In this document: positions 51,982 through 60,718 of the stretch, in pieces | Layout of the letters: each line of letters starts with the position of its first letter | Numbering within the stretch: position 1 is the stretch's first letter | Origin: Piscinibacter sp943370595 | Lineage (GTDB): Bacteria > Pseudomonadota > Gammaproteobacteria > Burkholderiales > Burkholderiaceae_C | NCBI GenBank assembly: GCA_943370595.1 | Contig: CALRRO020000002.1 | Location: forward strand, 434,001 to 498,000 | Direction: 5' to 3' | DNA length: 64,000 nucleotides | The notes under the pieces: generated by a model | Databases searched by the model: none | Told to the model about the DNA's origin: nothing | What the model saw: the letters and a program-made list of their open reading frames with translations, nothing else | Program-made: the position numbers and the translations under genes

Positions 51982-52947
51982 ATGGCTGTCCCCACGCTCG
52001 ACGATCCACCGGCCGCGGTGCCCCAGCCGCAGCCCGACTGCGGCGATGCGGCCCTGACCGTGCTGTACGACGGTGCCTGCCCGCTGTGCCGGCGCGAGAT
52101 CGCGCTGTACCGCGGCCTGCCCGCATCGCAGCCGCTCGCCTTCGTCGATGTCAGCGATGCGGCCACGGCACTGCCGAGCGGCACGGACCGCGCGCAACTG
52201 CTGGCGCGTTTTCACGTCCGCCGTGCCGACGGCACGCTGGCCGACGGTGCGCGCGGCTTCGTCGCGCTGTGGGCGGCGTTGCCCGGCTGGCGCTGGCTCG
52301 CGCGGCTGGCAGCGCTGCCGGGCATCACGCCGCTGATGGAAGGTGCGTACCGGGCCTTCCTGCACCTGCGGCCCGCGATGCAGCGTGTCGCTGCTGCCTT
52401 CGAGCCGTCTGCCGTTCACGTGCCGGCGGCGCTGGTGGGCGATCTGCGCAGCGACCACGCCGGCGAGACCGGCGCGGTGTGGATCTACCGCGGTGTCCTG
52501 GCCATCTCACGCGATGCCAGCGTACGTGCATTCGCGCGGCGCCACCTCGCCACCGAGCAGGAGCACCTGCGCCTGATCGAGCCACTGCTGCCCTGGCCGC
52601 AGCGCAGCCGCCTGCTGCTGCCGTGGCGCGTGGCCGGCTTCCTGACCGGGGCCCTGCCGGCGCTGGCCGGGCCGCGCGCGGTCTTTGCCACCATTGCCGC
52701 GGTGGAGACCTTCGTCGATGTTCACTACCAGCAGCAGATCGACAGGATCGACTCGTTGCCGGAGGCTGAGCGCGGTGCCGTCGCCCCGTTGCGGGCTCTG
52801 CTCGCGCGCTGCCAGGCCGACGAATGCCACCACCGTGACGAAGCCGCCGCGCTGACCGACGCGCCACCGGGCTGGCTGCTGCGACGCTGGTGCGCGCTGG
52901 TCGGCCGTGGCTCGGCCGTGGCGGTGTCGATCGCTCGCCGGTTTTGA
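51982..52947 (+). CDS. DUF393 thiol-oxidoreductase-like / COQ7 hydroxylase fusion
   Basis: 321 residues. The N-terminal half (about 25-125) is DUF393/DCC: LTVLYDGACPLCRREI with a CxxC at C33/C36. The C-terminal half (about 148-300) is COQ7, a membrane-associated di-iron hydroxylase of ubiquinone synthesis. The ligand set is complete: E162 (GETGA), E192 and H195 (TEQEH), E242 (ETFVD), E281 and H284 (DECHH). Joining the two could couple redox sensing or electron delivery to quinone hydroxylation; that is inference. Start ATG at 51982. Confidence 0.9.
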   Translation: MAVPTLDDPPAAVPQPQPDCGDAALTVLYDGACPLCRREIALYRGLPASQPLAFVDVSDAATALPSGTDRAQLLARFHVRRADGTLADGARGFVALWAALPGWRWLARLAALPGITPLMEGAYRAFLHLRPAMQRVAAAFEPSAVHVPAALVGDLRSDHAGETGAVWIYRGVLAISRDASVRAFARRHLATEQEHLRLIEPLLPWPQRSRLLLPWRVAGFLTGALPALAGPRAVFATIAAVETFVDVHYQQQIDRIDSLPEAERGAVAPLRALLARCQADECHHRDEAAALTDAPPGWLLRRWCALVGRGSAVAVSIARRF

Positions 52948-52960
52948 ACGCCCCAGGCGC

Positions 52961-53746
52961 TCAGAGCGTGAAGTCGTAGTCGATCACCAGCGGCGCGTGG
53001 TCTGAGAAGCGCTGCTCGAGGTAGATGTGCTCGTGCTTCGCCTTCTTCGCCAGCGCCGGCGTGGCCAGGTGGTAGTCCAGCCGCCAGCCGACGTTCTTCG
53101 CCCAGGCCTGGCCGCGGTTGCTCCACCATGTGTACTGCTCGGGGTGCGGGTTGAGCGTGCGGAACACGTCGACCAGGCCGATCTGATCGAGCGCGTGCGT
53201 CATCCAGGCGCGTTCCTCGGGCAGGAAGCCGCTGTTCTTCTGGTTGCTCTTCCAGTTCTTCAGGTCGATTTCCTTGTGGGCGATGTTGATGTCGCCGACC
53301 AGGATGAACTCGCGCTCGGCCTTCAGCCGGATCAGGTGCGGCGCCATCAGCGCCAGGAAGCGGAACTTGGCCTGCTGGCGCTCCTCACCGCTGGAGCCAC
53401 TCGGGAAGTAGCAACTGATGATCGACAGCTTGCGCCGGGCGTTGTCGAAGCGGGCCTCGACATAGCGGCCCTCCGCGTCGAACTCGGCGTTGCCGATGCC
53501 GGTGATCACCGCGCTCGGCTTCTTGCGGGTGTACAGGCCGACGCCGGAGTAGCCCTTCTTGTCGGCGAAGTGGAAATGCCCCGTCATGCCGGCGACGGTC
53601 TCGAAGCGATCCTTCACATCCGCGGCCTGCGCCTTGACCTCCTGCACCCCCATACAATCGGCCGCCACGCCTTCGGCCCAGGCCTCGAAGCCCTTGGTTG
53701 CCGCCGAGCGGATGCCGTTCAGATTCAGCGTGACGAGACGGAACAC
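52961..53746 (-). CDS. xthA: Exodeoxyribonuclease III
   Basis: 261 residues from the GTG at 53746, with GGAGG 7 bases upstream and the family start FRLVTLNLNGIRSA. Catalytic residues are in place: metal E36 (VQEVK), D152/N154 (VGDINIAH), and the D249-H250 pair in SDHAPL. It repairs abasic sites and trims 3' ends. The start codon lies 13 bases from that of pyrE on the other strand. Confidence 0.95.
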   Translation of the reverse strand: MFRLVTLNLNGIRSAATKGFEAWAEGVAADCMGVQEVKAQAADVKDRFETVAGMTGHFHFADKKGYSGVGLYTRKKPSAVITGIGNAEFDAEGRYVEARFDNARRKLSIISCYFPSGSSGEERQQAKFRFLALMAPHLIRLKAEREFILVGDINIAHKEIDLKNWKSNQKNSGFLPEERAWMTHALDQIGLVDVFRTLNPHPEQYTWWSNRGQAWAKNVGWRLDYHLATPALAKKAKHEHIYLEQRFSDHAPLVIDYDFTL

Positions 53747-53759
53747 GAGAAAGCCTCCG

Positions 53760-54437
53760 ATGACGACGAGCCCCGCCACCGATCCCCTGGCCCAGGACTT
53801 CGTGAGGTTTGCGGTCGACGCCGGCGTGCTGCGCTTCGGCGAGTTCAAGACCAAGGCGGGCCGGCTGTCGCCCTACTTCTTCAACGCCGGCTTGTTCGAC
53901 GACGGCGCCAAGCTGGGTCGTCTCGCGGAATTCTATGCGCGGCGCCTGCTCGATTCGGGCGTGCAGTTCGACATGCTGTTCGGACCGGCGTACAAGGGCA
54001 TCACGCTGGCCGCCGCGGTGGCCATCGAACTCGCGCGGCTGGGCCGCAACGTGCCCTTCGCCTACAACCGCAAGGAGGCGAAAGATCACGGCGAGGGCGG
54101 CACGCTGGTCGGCGCGAAGGTGGCCGGCCGCGTTCTCATCATCGATGACGTGATTTCTGCAGGAACCTCGGTGCGCGAATCCATCTCGATGATCCAGGCC
54201 GCCGGCGCCACCCCCTGCGGCGTGGCGATTGCGCTGGACCGGCAGGAGAAGGCGACCGACGCGCAAGGCGACACAGCGTGGTCGGCCGTGCAGTATGTCC
54301 AGCAACAGCTCGGTCTGCAGGTGGCGGCGATTGCGACGCTTTCCGACTTGCTGCAATACTTGAAATCGACCGCCAACACGGGCCTGGGCGCCCATTTCGC
54401 CGCCGTGGCGGCCTACCGCGAACGTTACGGAGTCTGA
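53760..54437 (+). CDS. pyrE: Orotate phosphoribosyltransferase
   Basis: 225 residues. The PRPP-binding motif VLIIDDVISAGTSVRES is near 128-144; the flexible loop YNRKEAKDHGEGG near 102-114 carries catalytic lysines. It makes orotidine 5'-phosphate in pyrimidine synthesis. With xthA only 13 bases away in the other direction, its promoter must lie inside xthA; a TACAAT box is present near 53654 but has no clear -35. The stop is followed at once by the next gene's ATG. Confidence 0.95.
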   Translation: MTTSPATDPLAQDFVRFAVDAGVLRFGEFKTKAGRLSPYFFNAGLFDDGAKLGRLAEFYARRLLDSGVQFDMLFGPAYKGITLAAAVAIELARLGRNVPFAYNRKEAKDHGEGGTLVGAKVAGRVLIIDDVISAGTSVRESISMIQAAGATPCGVAIALDRQEKATDAQGDTAWSAVQYVQQQLGLQVAAIATLSDLLQYLKSTANTGLGAHFAAVAAYRERYGV

Positions 54438-55157
54438 ATGCAGCGCTGGGTCCTGGCTCGATCGCTCACCGCCGCCGGCCTGATGGCCGCGGCGGCCGCC
54501 GTCGTGCCCGGCCAGGCCATGGCCCAGGGCACCAAGACCGGATCCATCTACAGCTGCGTCGACGCCAACGGCAAGCGGCTGACCTCCGACCGGCCGATCC
54601 CGGAATGCACCAGTCGCGATCAGCGCCTGCTGAACTCCGATGGCTCGGTCAAGCAGGTGCTGCCGCCGTCGATGACCGCCGACGAACGTGCCGCCTACGA
54701 GGCCCGCCTGCAGGAAGAGGCGCTCGCCCGTGCCCAGCAGCGCGAAGCGGTGCGCCGCGACCGCAACCTGCTGCAGCGCTTCCCGAACGAGGCGGCGCAC
54801 AACAAGGCGCGCGAGGCCTCGCTCGACGACACGCGCAAGAGCCTTCGACTCTCCGAGAGCCGCCTGGAGGCGCTCGAGAAGGAGCGCAAGCCGCTGATGG
54901 ACGAGTCGGAGTTCTACGTCGGCAAGCAGCTGCCGCTCAAGCTCAAGCAGGCCATCGATGCGAACGACGCCTCGGCCGAGGCGCAGCGCAACCTGATCCA
55001 GAACCAGAAGGCCGAGCAGGTGCGCATCAACAAGCTCTACGACGACGAGTTGGAGCGCCTGCGCCGCCTGTGGGGCGGCGCGCAGCCGGGCTCGATGGGC
55101 GTGCTGGCCTCGTCGGAGTCGGCGGCGTCGGCACCGAAGAAGTCCGTCAAGCAGTGA
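54438..55157 (+). CDS. DUF4124-domain periplasmic protein with coiled coil
   Basis: 239 residues. Signal peptide about 1-30 (ends AMAQ). The DUF4124 motif IYSCVDANGKRLTSDRPIPECTSRDQRLL lies near 37-65, and a charged coiled-coil region about 75-210. The gene starts directly after the pyrE stop. Function of the family is unknown; it is common in Burkholderiales. Confidence 0.88.
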   Translation: MQRWVLARSLTAAGLMAAAAAVVPGQAMAQGTKTGSIYSCVDANGKRLTSDRPIPECTSRDQRLLNSDGSVKQVLPPSMTADERAAYEARLQEEALARAQQREAVRRDRNLLQRFPNEAAHNKAREASLDDTRKSLRLSESRLEALEKERKPLMDESEFYVGKQLPLKLKQAIDANDASAEAQRNLIQNQKAEQVRINKLYDDELERLRRLWGGAQPGSMGVLASSESAASAPKKSVKQ

Positions 55158-55164
55158 CGGTCGC

Positions 55165-55190
55165 AGGCCCGGCGCGTTCGCGCCCGGCCT
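55165..55190. terminator. Bidirectional hairpin between convergent genes
   Basis: Arms 55165-55176 and 55179-55190 pair with one mismatch around a small loop, in the gap between the DUF4124 gene and gatB. No T-run is present, so strength as an intrinsic terminator is doubtful. Confidence 0.4.
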
Positions 55191-56638
55191 CAGCCCAGCT
55201 TCTTCTTCAGCAGCTCGTTGACCTGGGTCGGGTTGGCCTTGCCCTTGGTGGCCTTCATGGCCTGGCCGACCAGCGCGTTGAAGGCCTTGTCCTTGCCGGC
55301 GCGGAATTCCTCGACCGACTTCGGATTCGCCGCCAGCACCTCGTCGACGATGCGTTCCAGCTCGCCGCTGTCGGACATCTGCTTCAGGCCCTGCGCCTCG
55401 ATGACGGCATCGACCTCGCGGCCAGCACCCGTCCACAGCGCGTCGAACACCTGGCGCGCGCCGTTGTTGGAGATGGTGCCGTCGACGATGCGACCGATCA
55501 GCGCAGCCAGCTGCGCTGCGTTCACCGGGCTGGACTCGATCGTGGTGTCGGCCGCATTGAGCCGGCGCGACAGCTCGCCCATCAGCCAGTTGGCCACCAG
55601 CTTGGCCTGGCCGCAGGCCTTGGCCGCCGTCTCGAAGAACGCGGCGGTGGCCTTGGACTGCGTCATCATCGCCGCGTCGTAGACGGGCAGGCCGTAGTCG
55701 CGCTGGAAACGTTCGGCCATCACGCGCGGCAGCTCGGGCATCTCGGCGCGCACACGCTCCACCCACTCCGGTGCAATGGCCAGCGGCGGCAGGTCGGGGT
55801 CGGGGAAGTAGCGGTAGTCGTGCGCGTCTTCCTTGGTACGCATGGCGCGCGTCTCGCCGCTGTCGGGGTCGAACAGCACGGTGGCCTGCTGCACGCGGCC
55901 GCCGTCCTCGATCAGGTCGATCTGCCACTGCACCTCGTAGTCGATCGCCTGCTGCAGGAACTTGAAGCTGTTCAGGTTCTTGATCTCGCGGCGCGTGCCG
56001 AAGGGCGCACCGGGGCGCCGCACCGACACGTTGGCGTCGCAGCGGAAGCTGCCTTCCTGCATGTTGCCGTCGCAGATGTCCAGCCACACCACCAGTGCAT
56101 GCAGCGAACGGGCGTAGGCGGCGGCCTCGGCACTGCTGCGCATGTCGGGTTCGGTGACGATCTCCAGCAGCGGCGTGCCGGCGCGGTTCAGGTCGATGCC
56201 GGTGGCGCCGTGGTAGTCCTCATGCAGCGACTTGCCGGCGTCTTCCTCGAGGTGCGCGCGCGTCAGGTGGACGACGTGGCGCGTCTCGCCGATGAAGAAC
56301 TCGACCTCGCCGCCCTGCACCACCGGCGTCTCGTACTGGCTGATCTGGTAGCCCTTGGGCAGGTCGGGGTAGAAGTAGTTCTTGCGCGCGAAGATCGACA
56401 GCGGCGCGACGGTGGCGCCCACCGCCAGGCCGAAGCGGATGGCGCGCTCGACGGCGCCGCGGTTCATCACCGGCAGCGTGCCGGGCAGCGCGAGGTCGAC
56501 CGGCGAGGCCTGCGTGTTCGGCGCCGCGCCGAACTGCGTGCTCGAGCCGCTGAAGATCTTCGAGCGGGTGGACAGCTGGGCGTGCGTCTCCAGGCCGATG
56601 ACGACCTCGTAGCCGCGGATGAGGGAGGGGCTGCTCAT
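55190..56638 (-). CDS. gatB: Asp/Glu-tRNA amidotransferase subunit B
   Basis: 482 residues, the usual length. The N-terminal GatB cradle begins YEVVIGLETHAQLSTRSKIFSG (about 10-31), with the DLPKGYQISQYE and GIDLNRAGTPLLEIVTEPD segments; the C-terminal tail-like domain ends KANPTQVNELLKKKLG. With GatA and GatC it converts misacylated Glu-tRNA(Gln) or Asp-tRNA(Asn). The start lies 5 bases after gatA ends. Confidence 0.97.
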   Translation of the reverse strand: MSSPSLIRGYEVVIGLETHAQLSTRSKIFSGSSTQFGAAPNTQASPVDLALPGTLPVMNRGAVERAIRFGLAVGATVAPLSIFARKNYFYPDLPKGYQISQYETPVVQGGEVEFFIGETRHVVHLTRAHLEEDAGKSLHEDYHGATGIDLNRAGTPLLEIVTEPDMRSSAEAAAYARSLHALVVWLDICDGNMQEGSFRCDANVSVRRPGAPFGTRREIKNLNSFKFLQQAIDYEVQWQIDLIEDGGRVQQATVLFDPDSGETRAMRTKEDAHDYRYFPDPDLPPLAIAPEWVERVRAEMPELPRVMAERFQRDYGLPVYDAAMMTQSKATAAFFETAAKACGQAKLVANWLMGELSRRLNAADTTIESSPVNAAQLAALIGRIVDGTISNNGARQVFDALWTGAGREVDAVIEAQGLKQMSDSGELERIVDEVLAANPKSVEEFRAGKDKAFNALVGQAMKATKGKANPTQVNELLKKKLG

Positions 56639-56643
56639 GGTGT

Positions 56644-58131
56644 TCAGAAGCCGCTGGGCACGCGCGCGTGCCAGTCGGTGGCCTGCTGGAAGGCATGCGC
56701 GGCGTGCAGCAGCGTGCCTTCCTGGAAGTAGTTGCCGATCAGCTGCAGGCCGACGGGCATGCCCGATTCGCCAAAGCCCGCCGGCACGCTCATGCCGGGC
56801 AGGCCGGCCAGGCTGGCGGGCAGCGTGAAGATGTCGGCGAGGTACGCGGCCACCGGGTCGTCGCCCTGCGCGCCGATCTTCCACGCGACGCTGGGCGCCA
56901 CCGGGCCGGCGATCACGTCGCACTGCGTGAAGCAGCGCTGGAAGTCGTCGGCGATCATGCGGCGCAGCTTCTGCGCCTGCAGGTAGTAGGCGTCGTAGTA
57001 GCCGTGCGAGAGCACGTAGGTGCCGATCATGATGCGGCGCTTGACCTCGGCGCCGAAGCCTTCGCTGCGGCTCTTCTTGTACATGTCGAGCAGGTCGGTG
57101 TACTTCGCGGCGCGGTGGCCGTAGCGCACGCCGTCGAAGCGCGACAGGTTCGAGCTCGCCTCGGCCGGCGCGATGATGTAGTAGACCGGGATCGACAGCT
57201 CGGTGCGCGGCAGGCTGACGTCGACCAGCGTCGCGCCGAGCTTCTCGAGTTCGGCCAGCGCGGCGCGCACGGCGCCGTTCACGTCGGCGGCCAGCGCGGC
57301 GGGGAAGAACTCCTTCGGCAGCCCGATGCGCAGGCCGGCCAGCGGCTTCGCCGCCGAGGCGCCGGCACGCGCGGTGAGCATCTGCGCATGGAAGTCCTGC
57401 GGTGGGCGCTGGGCGCTGGTCGAGTCGCGCTCGTCGAAGCCGCTCATCGCCGACAGCAGCAGCGCGCAGTCGGCCGCCGAGCGTGCCATCGGGCCGGCCT
57501 GATCGAGGCTGGACGCGAACGCCACCATGCCGTAGCGCGAGCACACGCCGTAGGTCGGCTTGATGCCGGTGATGCCGGAGAAGCTGGCCGGCTGGCGGAT
57601 CGAGCCGCCGGTGTCGGTGCCGGTGGCCGCGGGCACCAGGCGCGCCGCCACCGCGGCGGCCGAGCCGCCGGACGAACCGCCGGGCACCCGCGTGGTGTCC
57701 CAGGGGTTGCGAGCCACGCCATAGGCCGAGTTCTCGTTGGCCGAACCCATCGCGAACTCGTCGCAGTTGAGCTTGGCCAGCGTCACCGTGCCGGCCTGGC
57801 CGAGGCGCGCGACGACGGTGGCGTCGAAGGGGCTGCGATAGTTCTGCAGCATCTTCGAGCCGGCCGTGGTGGGCAGTTCGGCGCTGACGAAGATGTCCTT
57901 GTGCGCGATCGGCACGCCCAGCAGCGCGCCCGTCTCGCCCGCGGCGCGGCGGGCGTCGGCGGCCGCGGCCTGCTTCAGGGCCAGCGCGCGGTCGCTGGCC
58001 AGCACCGCGCCGAGCGAGGCGTGGGCGCTCATGCGGTCGAGCAGTGCGCCGGTGGCCTCGACGCTCGACAGCTCGCGCGAGTCGAGTGCGCGGCCCAGTT
58101 CGGCCACGCCCATCTCGTGGACGGGCTTCAT
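56644..58131 (-). CDS. gatA: Asp/Glu-tRNA amidotransferase subunit A
   Basis: 495 residues of the amidase-signature family. The catalytic Lys is in VPIAHKDIF near 73-81; the Ser-cisSer-Lys set is completed by GGSSGGSAAAVA near 150-161 and TGTDTGGSIRQPASF near 169-183. It hydrolyses glutamine and channels ammonia to GatB. The ATG overlaps the gatC stop by 4 bases. Confidence 0.97.
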   Translation of the reverse strand: MKPVHEMGVAELGRALDSRELSSVEATGALLDRMSAHASLGAVLASDRALALKQAAAADARRAAGETGALLGVPIAHKDIFVSAELPTTAGSKMLQNYRSPFDATVVARLGQAGTVTLAKLNCDEFAMGSANENSAYGVARNPWDTTRVPGGSSGGSAAAVAARLVPAATGTDTGGSIRQPASFSGITGIKPTYGVCSRYGMVAFASSLDQAGPMARSAADCALLLSAMSGFDERDSTSAQRPPQDFHAQMLTARAGASAAKPLAGLRIGLPKEFFPAALAADVNGAVRAALAELEKLGATLVDVSLPRTELSIPVYYIIAPAEASSNLSRFDGVRYGHRAAKYTDLLDMYKKSRSEGFGAEVKRRIMIGTYVLSHGYYDAYYLQAQKLRRMIADDFQRCFTQCDVIAGPVAPSVAWKIGAQGDDPVAAYLADIFTLPASLAGLPGMSVPAGFGESGMPVGLQLIGNYFQEGTLLHAAHAFQQATDWHARVPSGF

Positions 58132-58427
58132 TCGATCACCTTGGGCACGAGGAAGAGGCCATCCTCCACCGCCGGCGCGCTGCGCTGGTTGAGGGTGCGT
58201 GCGTCGGTCTCGGTGACGGCGTCGTCGCGCAGGCGCAGGCTCACCTCCTGCACCGCCGACAACGGCGTGTACAGCGGTTCGACGCCGGAGGTGTCGACCG
58301 CGCTCATCTGCTCGACGATGCCGAAGAAGCCGTTCAGCTGCGCGAGCAGAGAGGATTGTTCGGCGGCGGACAATTCCAGCCGGGCGAGGTGCGCGATGCG
58401 GCTCACGTCTTGCGGGGTCAGGGCCAT
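58128..58427 (-). CDS. gatC: Asp/Glu-tRNA amidotransferase subunit C
   Basis: 99 residues from the ATG at 58427. It begins MALTPQDVSRIAHLARLELS, the standard GatC start, and ends VEDGLFLVPKVIE. It stabilises GatA and contacts GatB. First gene of the gatCAB operon; a perfect DnaA box lies about 80 bases upstream. Confidence 0.95.
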   Translation of the reverse strand: MALTPQDVSRIAHLARLELSAAEQSSLLAQLNGFFGIVEQMSAVDTSGVEPLYTPLSAVQEVSLRLRDDAVTETDARTLNQRSAPAVEDGLFLVPKVIE

Positions 58428-58493
58428 GGACTCACAGGCGGAAACAGGGTGAAAGCACGCGGCCTGCACCCCGGTGGAGGCAGGCCGATGGGG

Positions 58494-58499
58494 TATTAT
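58494..58499 (+). promoter_or_regulatory. Candidate -10 box upstream of mreB
   Basis: TATTAT inside GGGGTATTATCCCC. No good -35 is seen at 16-18 bases. The reverse strand reads GATAAT, so it could also serve gatC. It is the only AT-rich box in this 217-base divergent region. Confidence 0.3.
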
Positions 58500-58505
58500 C
58501 CCCGG

Positions 58506-58514
58506 TTATCCACA
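58506..58514 (+). promoter_or_regulatory. Perfect DnaA box
   Basis: TTATCCACA matches the consensus DnaA box at all nine positions, lying between gatC and mreB about 130 bases before the mreB start. A single box without an AT-rich unwinding region is more likely regulatory than an origin. Confidence 0.5.
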
Positions 58515-58644
58515 AGCCCTTGAAGCCCGCGTCCCGCCTCGGTTTGCGAGGCCCCAAGGAACGACCCCGACAACCCGAATCGACCGTACCGCCGCGCCCG
58601 ACCCGATGGTCCGCAGGCGAAGCCGGCCGAGAGCTCCTCACACC

Positions 58645-59688
58645 ATGTTCGGATCCTTTCGTCGCTACTTCTCGACGGACCTGGCCATCGACCTGGGCAC
58701 GGCCAACACGCTGATCTACGTGCGTGGCAAGGGCATCGTGCTCGACGAGCCGTCCGTCGTCGCCATCCGCCACGAGGGCGGTCCCAACGGCAAGAAGACC
58801 ATCCAGGCCGTCGGCGCGGAAGCCAAGGCCATGCTCGGCAAGGTGCCCGGCAACATCGAGGCGATCCGCCCGATGAAGGACGGCGTGATCGCCGACTTCA
58901 CCGTCACCGAGCAGATGCTCAAGCAGTTCATCAAGATGGTCCATCCGCGGGGCATCCTGAAGCCGAGCCCGCGCATCATCATCTGCGTGCCCTGCGGCTC
59001 GACCCAGGTCGAGCGACGCGCGATCCGCGAGTCGGCGCTGGGCGCCGGCGCCAGCGAGGTCTACCTGATCGAAGAACCGATGGCCGCGGCGATCGGCGCC
59101 GGCCTGCCGGTGTCGGAGGCGTCAGGCTCGATGGTCGTCGACATCGGCGGCGGCACCACCGAGGTCGGCGTCATTTCTCTCGGCGGCATGGTCTACAAGG
59201 GCTCGGTGCGTGTCGGCGGCGACAAGTTCGACGAAGCCATCATCAACTACATCCGCCGCAACTACGGCATGCTGATCGGCGAGCCCACCGCCGAGGCCAT
59301 CAAGAAGCAGATCGGCTCGGCCTTCCCGGGCTCCGAGGTCAAGGAGATGGAGGTCAAGGGCCGCAACCTTTCCGAAGGCGTGCCGCGCTCGTTCACGATC
59401 TCGTCCAACGAGATCCTGGAAGCACTGACCGACCCGCTGAACCAGATCGTCTCCAGCGTGAAGAACGCGCTCGAACAGACGCCGCCGGAACTGGGCGCCG
59501 ACATCGCCGAGCGCGGCATGATGCTCACCGGCGGCGGCGCGCTGCTGCGCGACCTCGACCGCCTGCTGGCCGAAGAGACCGGCCTGCCGGTGCTGGTGGC
59601 CGAAGACCCGCTGACCTGCGTGGTGCGCGGCTGTGGCATGGCGCTGGAGCGCATGGAGCGCCTCGGCGCGATCTTCACCTCCGAGTGA
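58645..59688 (+). CDS. mreB: Rod-shape actin homolog MreB
   Basis: 347 residues, the canonical length, from the ATG at 58645 (MFGSFRRYFSTDLAIDLGTANTLIY). Actin-fold nucleotide motifs: phosphate 1 DLGTANT near 14-20, VVDIGGGTTEVGVISLGG near 163-180, and adenosine MLTGGGALLRDLD near 293-305. The amphipathic N-terminus anchors it to the inner membrane. It directs lateral wall synthesis with the downstream proteins. Confidence 0.98.
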   Translation: MFGSFRRYFSTDLAIDLGTANTLIYVRGKGIVLDEPSVVAIRHEGGPNGKKTIQAVGAEAKAMLGKVPGNIEAIRPMKDGVIADFTVTEQMLKQFIKMVHPRGILKPSPRIIICVPCGSTQVERRAIRESALGAGASEVYLIEEPMAAAIGAGLPVSEASGSMVVDIGGGTTEVGVISLGGMVYKGSVRVGGDKFDEAIINYIRRNYGMLIGEPTAEAIKKQIGSAFPGSEVKEMEVKGRNLSEGVPRSFTISSNEILEALTDPLNQIVSSVKNALEQTPPELGADIAERGMMLTGGGALLRDLDRLLAEETGLPVLVAEDPLTCVVRGCGMALERMERLGAIFTSE

Positions 59689-59778
59689 GCACGATGGACC
59701 ACACGGGCCGGCGCGTGAACCACGTGGCCGGCTTCGTCGTTTCTAACGACTGAGCCGTCGACAGAGCAACTGCAGGCC

Positions 59779-60693
59779 ATGCCGCTGGGCACCCTCGACC
59801 GATCCCCGCCGCCCTTCTTCCGCCAGGGGCCGTCGGCGCTGACCAAGCTGACGTTCTTCTCGGCGCTGGCGCTGTTCCTGATGGTGGCCGACACGCGCTT
59901 CCAGCTGACGCGGCCGCTGCGCGCCGCGATCGCCACCGTGCTGCACCCGATCGAGCGCGCGCTGCTGGTGCCGGTGGCGGCCTGGGAGGGCGGCAGTGAC
60001 TACCTGCTCGGACTGCAGGGTGCGCTGGCCAAGGAAGAGGCGGCGCGGCGCGACCTGGCCCGCCAGGCCGAACGGTCGTCGCGCGTCGAGCAACTGCAGG
60101 CCGAGAACCAGCGGCTGCGCGCGCTGCTCGAGCTGCGCCCGGGGCTGTCGGTGCGATCGATGGCCGCCGAGGTGCTCTACGACGCCCCGGATCCGTTCTC
60201 GCGCAAGATCGTCATCGACCGCGGCGCCACCCATGGCGTGGCGATCGCTTCGCCGGTGATCAATGAGTCCGGCGTGCTTGGCCAGGTGACGCGGGTCTAT
60301 CCGCTGTCGTCGGAGGTCACGCTGCTGGCCGACAAGGACGCGGCCATCCCGGTGCTGAACACGCGCAACCAGCTGCGCAGCGCTGCCTTCGGCGTGCGCA
60401 ACGGCATGGAGCTGCGCTTCATGGCCGGCAACGCCGACGTGCAGGTCGGCGACCTGCTCAGCACCTCGGGCGTCGATGGCATCTACCCGCCCGGGCTGCC
60501 GGTGGCCAAGGTGACGCTGGTCGACCGCAAGATCGACACGAGCTTCGCGCGCATCCTGCTCGAGCCGGTGGCGGTGCCCGACGCGGTGCGCCACGTGCTG
60601 GTGCTGGAGCCGGTCGGCGTGCAGATGCCGCCCAAGCCCGACCCGGCGGCGGACGAACCGGTGAAGCCGGCGAAGAAGGGGGGGCGCAAGTGA
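59779..60693 (+). CDS. mreC: Rod-shape protein MreC
   Basis: 304 residues. One membrane helix about 22-38, then a coiled coil about 84-115 (LAKEEAARRDLARQAERSSRVEQLQAENQRLRALLEL), then the beta-domain pair (VIDRGATHGVAIASPVINESGVLGQV). A lysine/proline-rich C-terminal tail follows 285. It is a periplasmic scaffold linking MreB to PBP2/RodA. Confidence 0.97.
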   Translation: MPLGTLDRSPPPFFRQGPSALTKLTFFSALALFLMVADTRFQLTRPLRAAIATVLHPIERALLVPVAAWEGGSDYLLGLQGALAKEEAARRDLARQAERSSRVEQLQAENQRLRALLELRPGLSVRSMAAEVLYDAPDPFSRKIVIDRGATHGVAIASPVINESGVLGQVTRVYPLSSEVTLLADKDAAIPVLNTRNQLRSAAFGVRNGMELRFMAGNADVQVGDLLSTSGVDGIYPPGLPVAKVTLVDRKIDTSFARILLEPVAVPDAVRHVLVLEPVGVQMPPKPDPAADEPVKPAKKGGRK

Positions 60694-60718
60694 TCCTGCA
60701 GGCTCTGGGAGTCGAGTC

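Noticed and set aside
55190..58427. gatCAB as an unusual feature
   Set aside because: This operon is normal in betaproteobacteria that use indirect Asn- or Gln-tRNA formation.
58494..58514. Replication origin at the DnaA box
   Set aside because: Only one box is present, with no AT-rich unwinding region and no dnaA/dnaN or parAB genes nearby.
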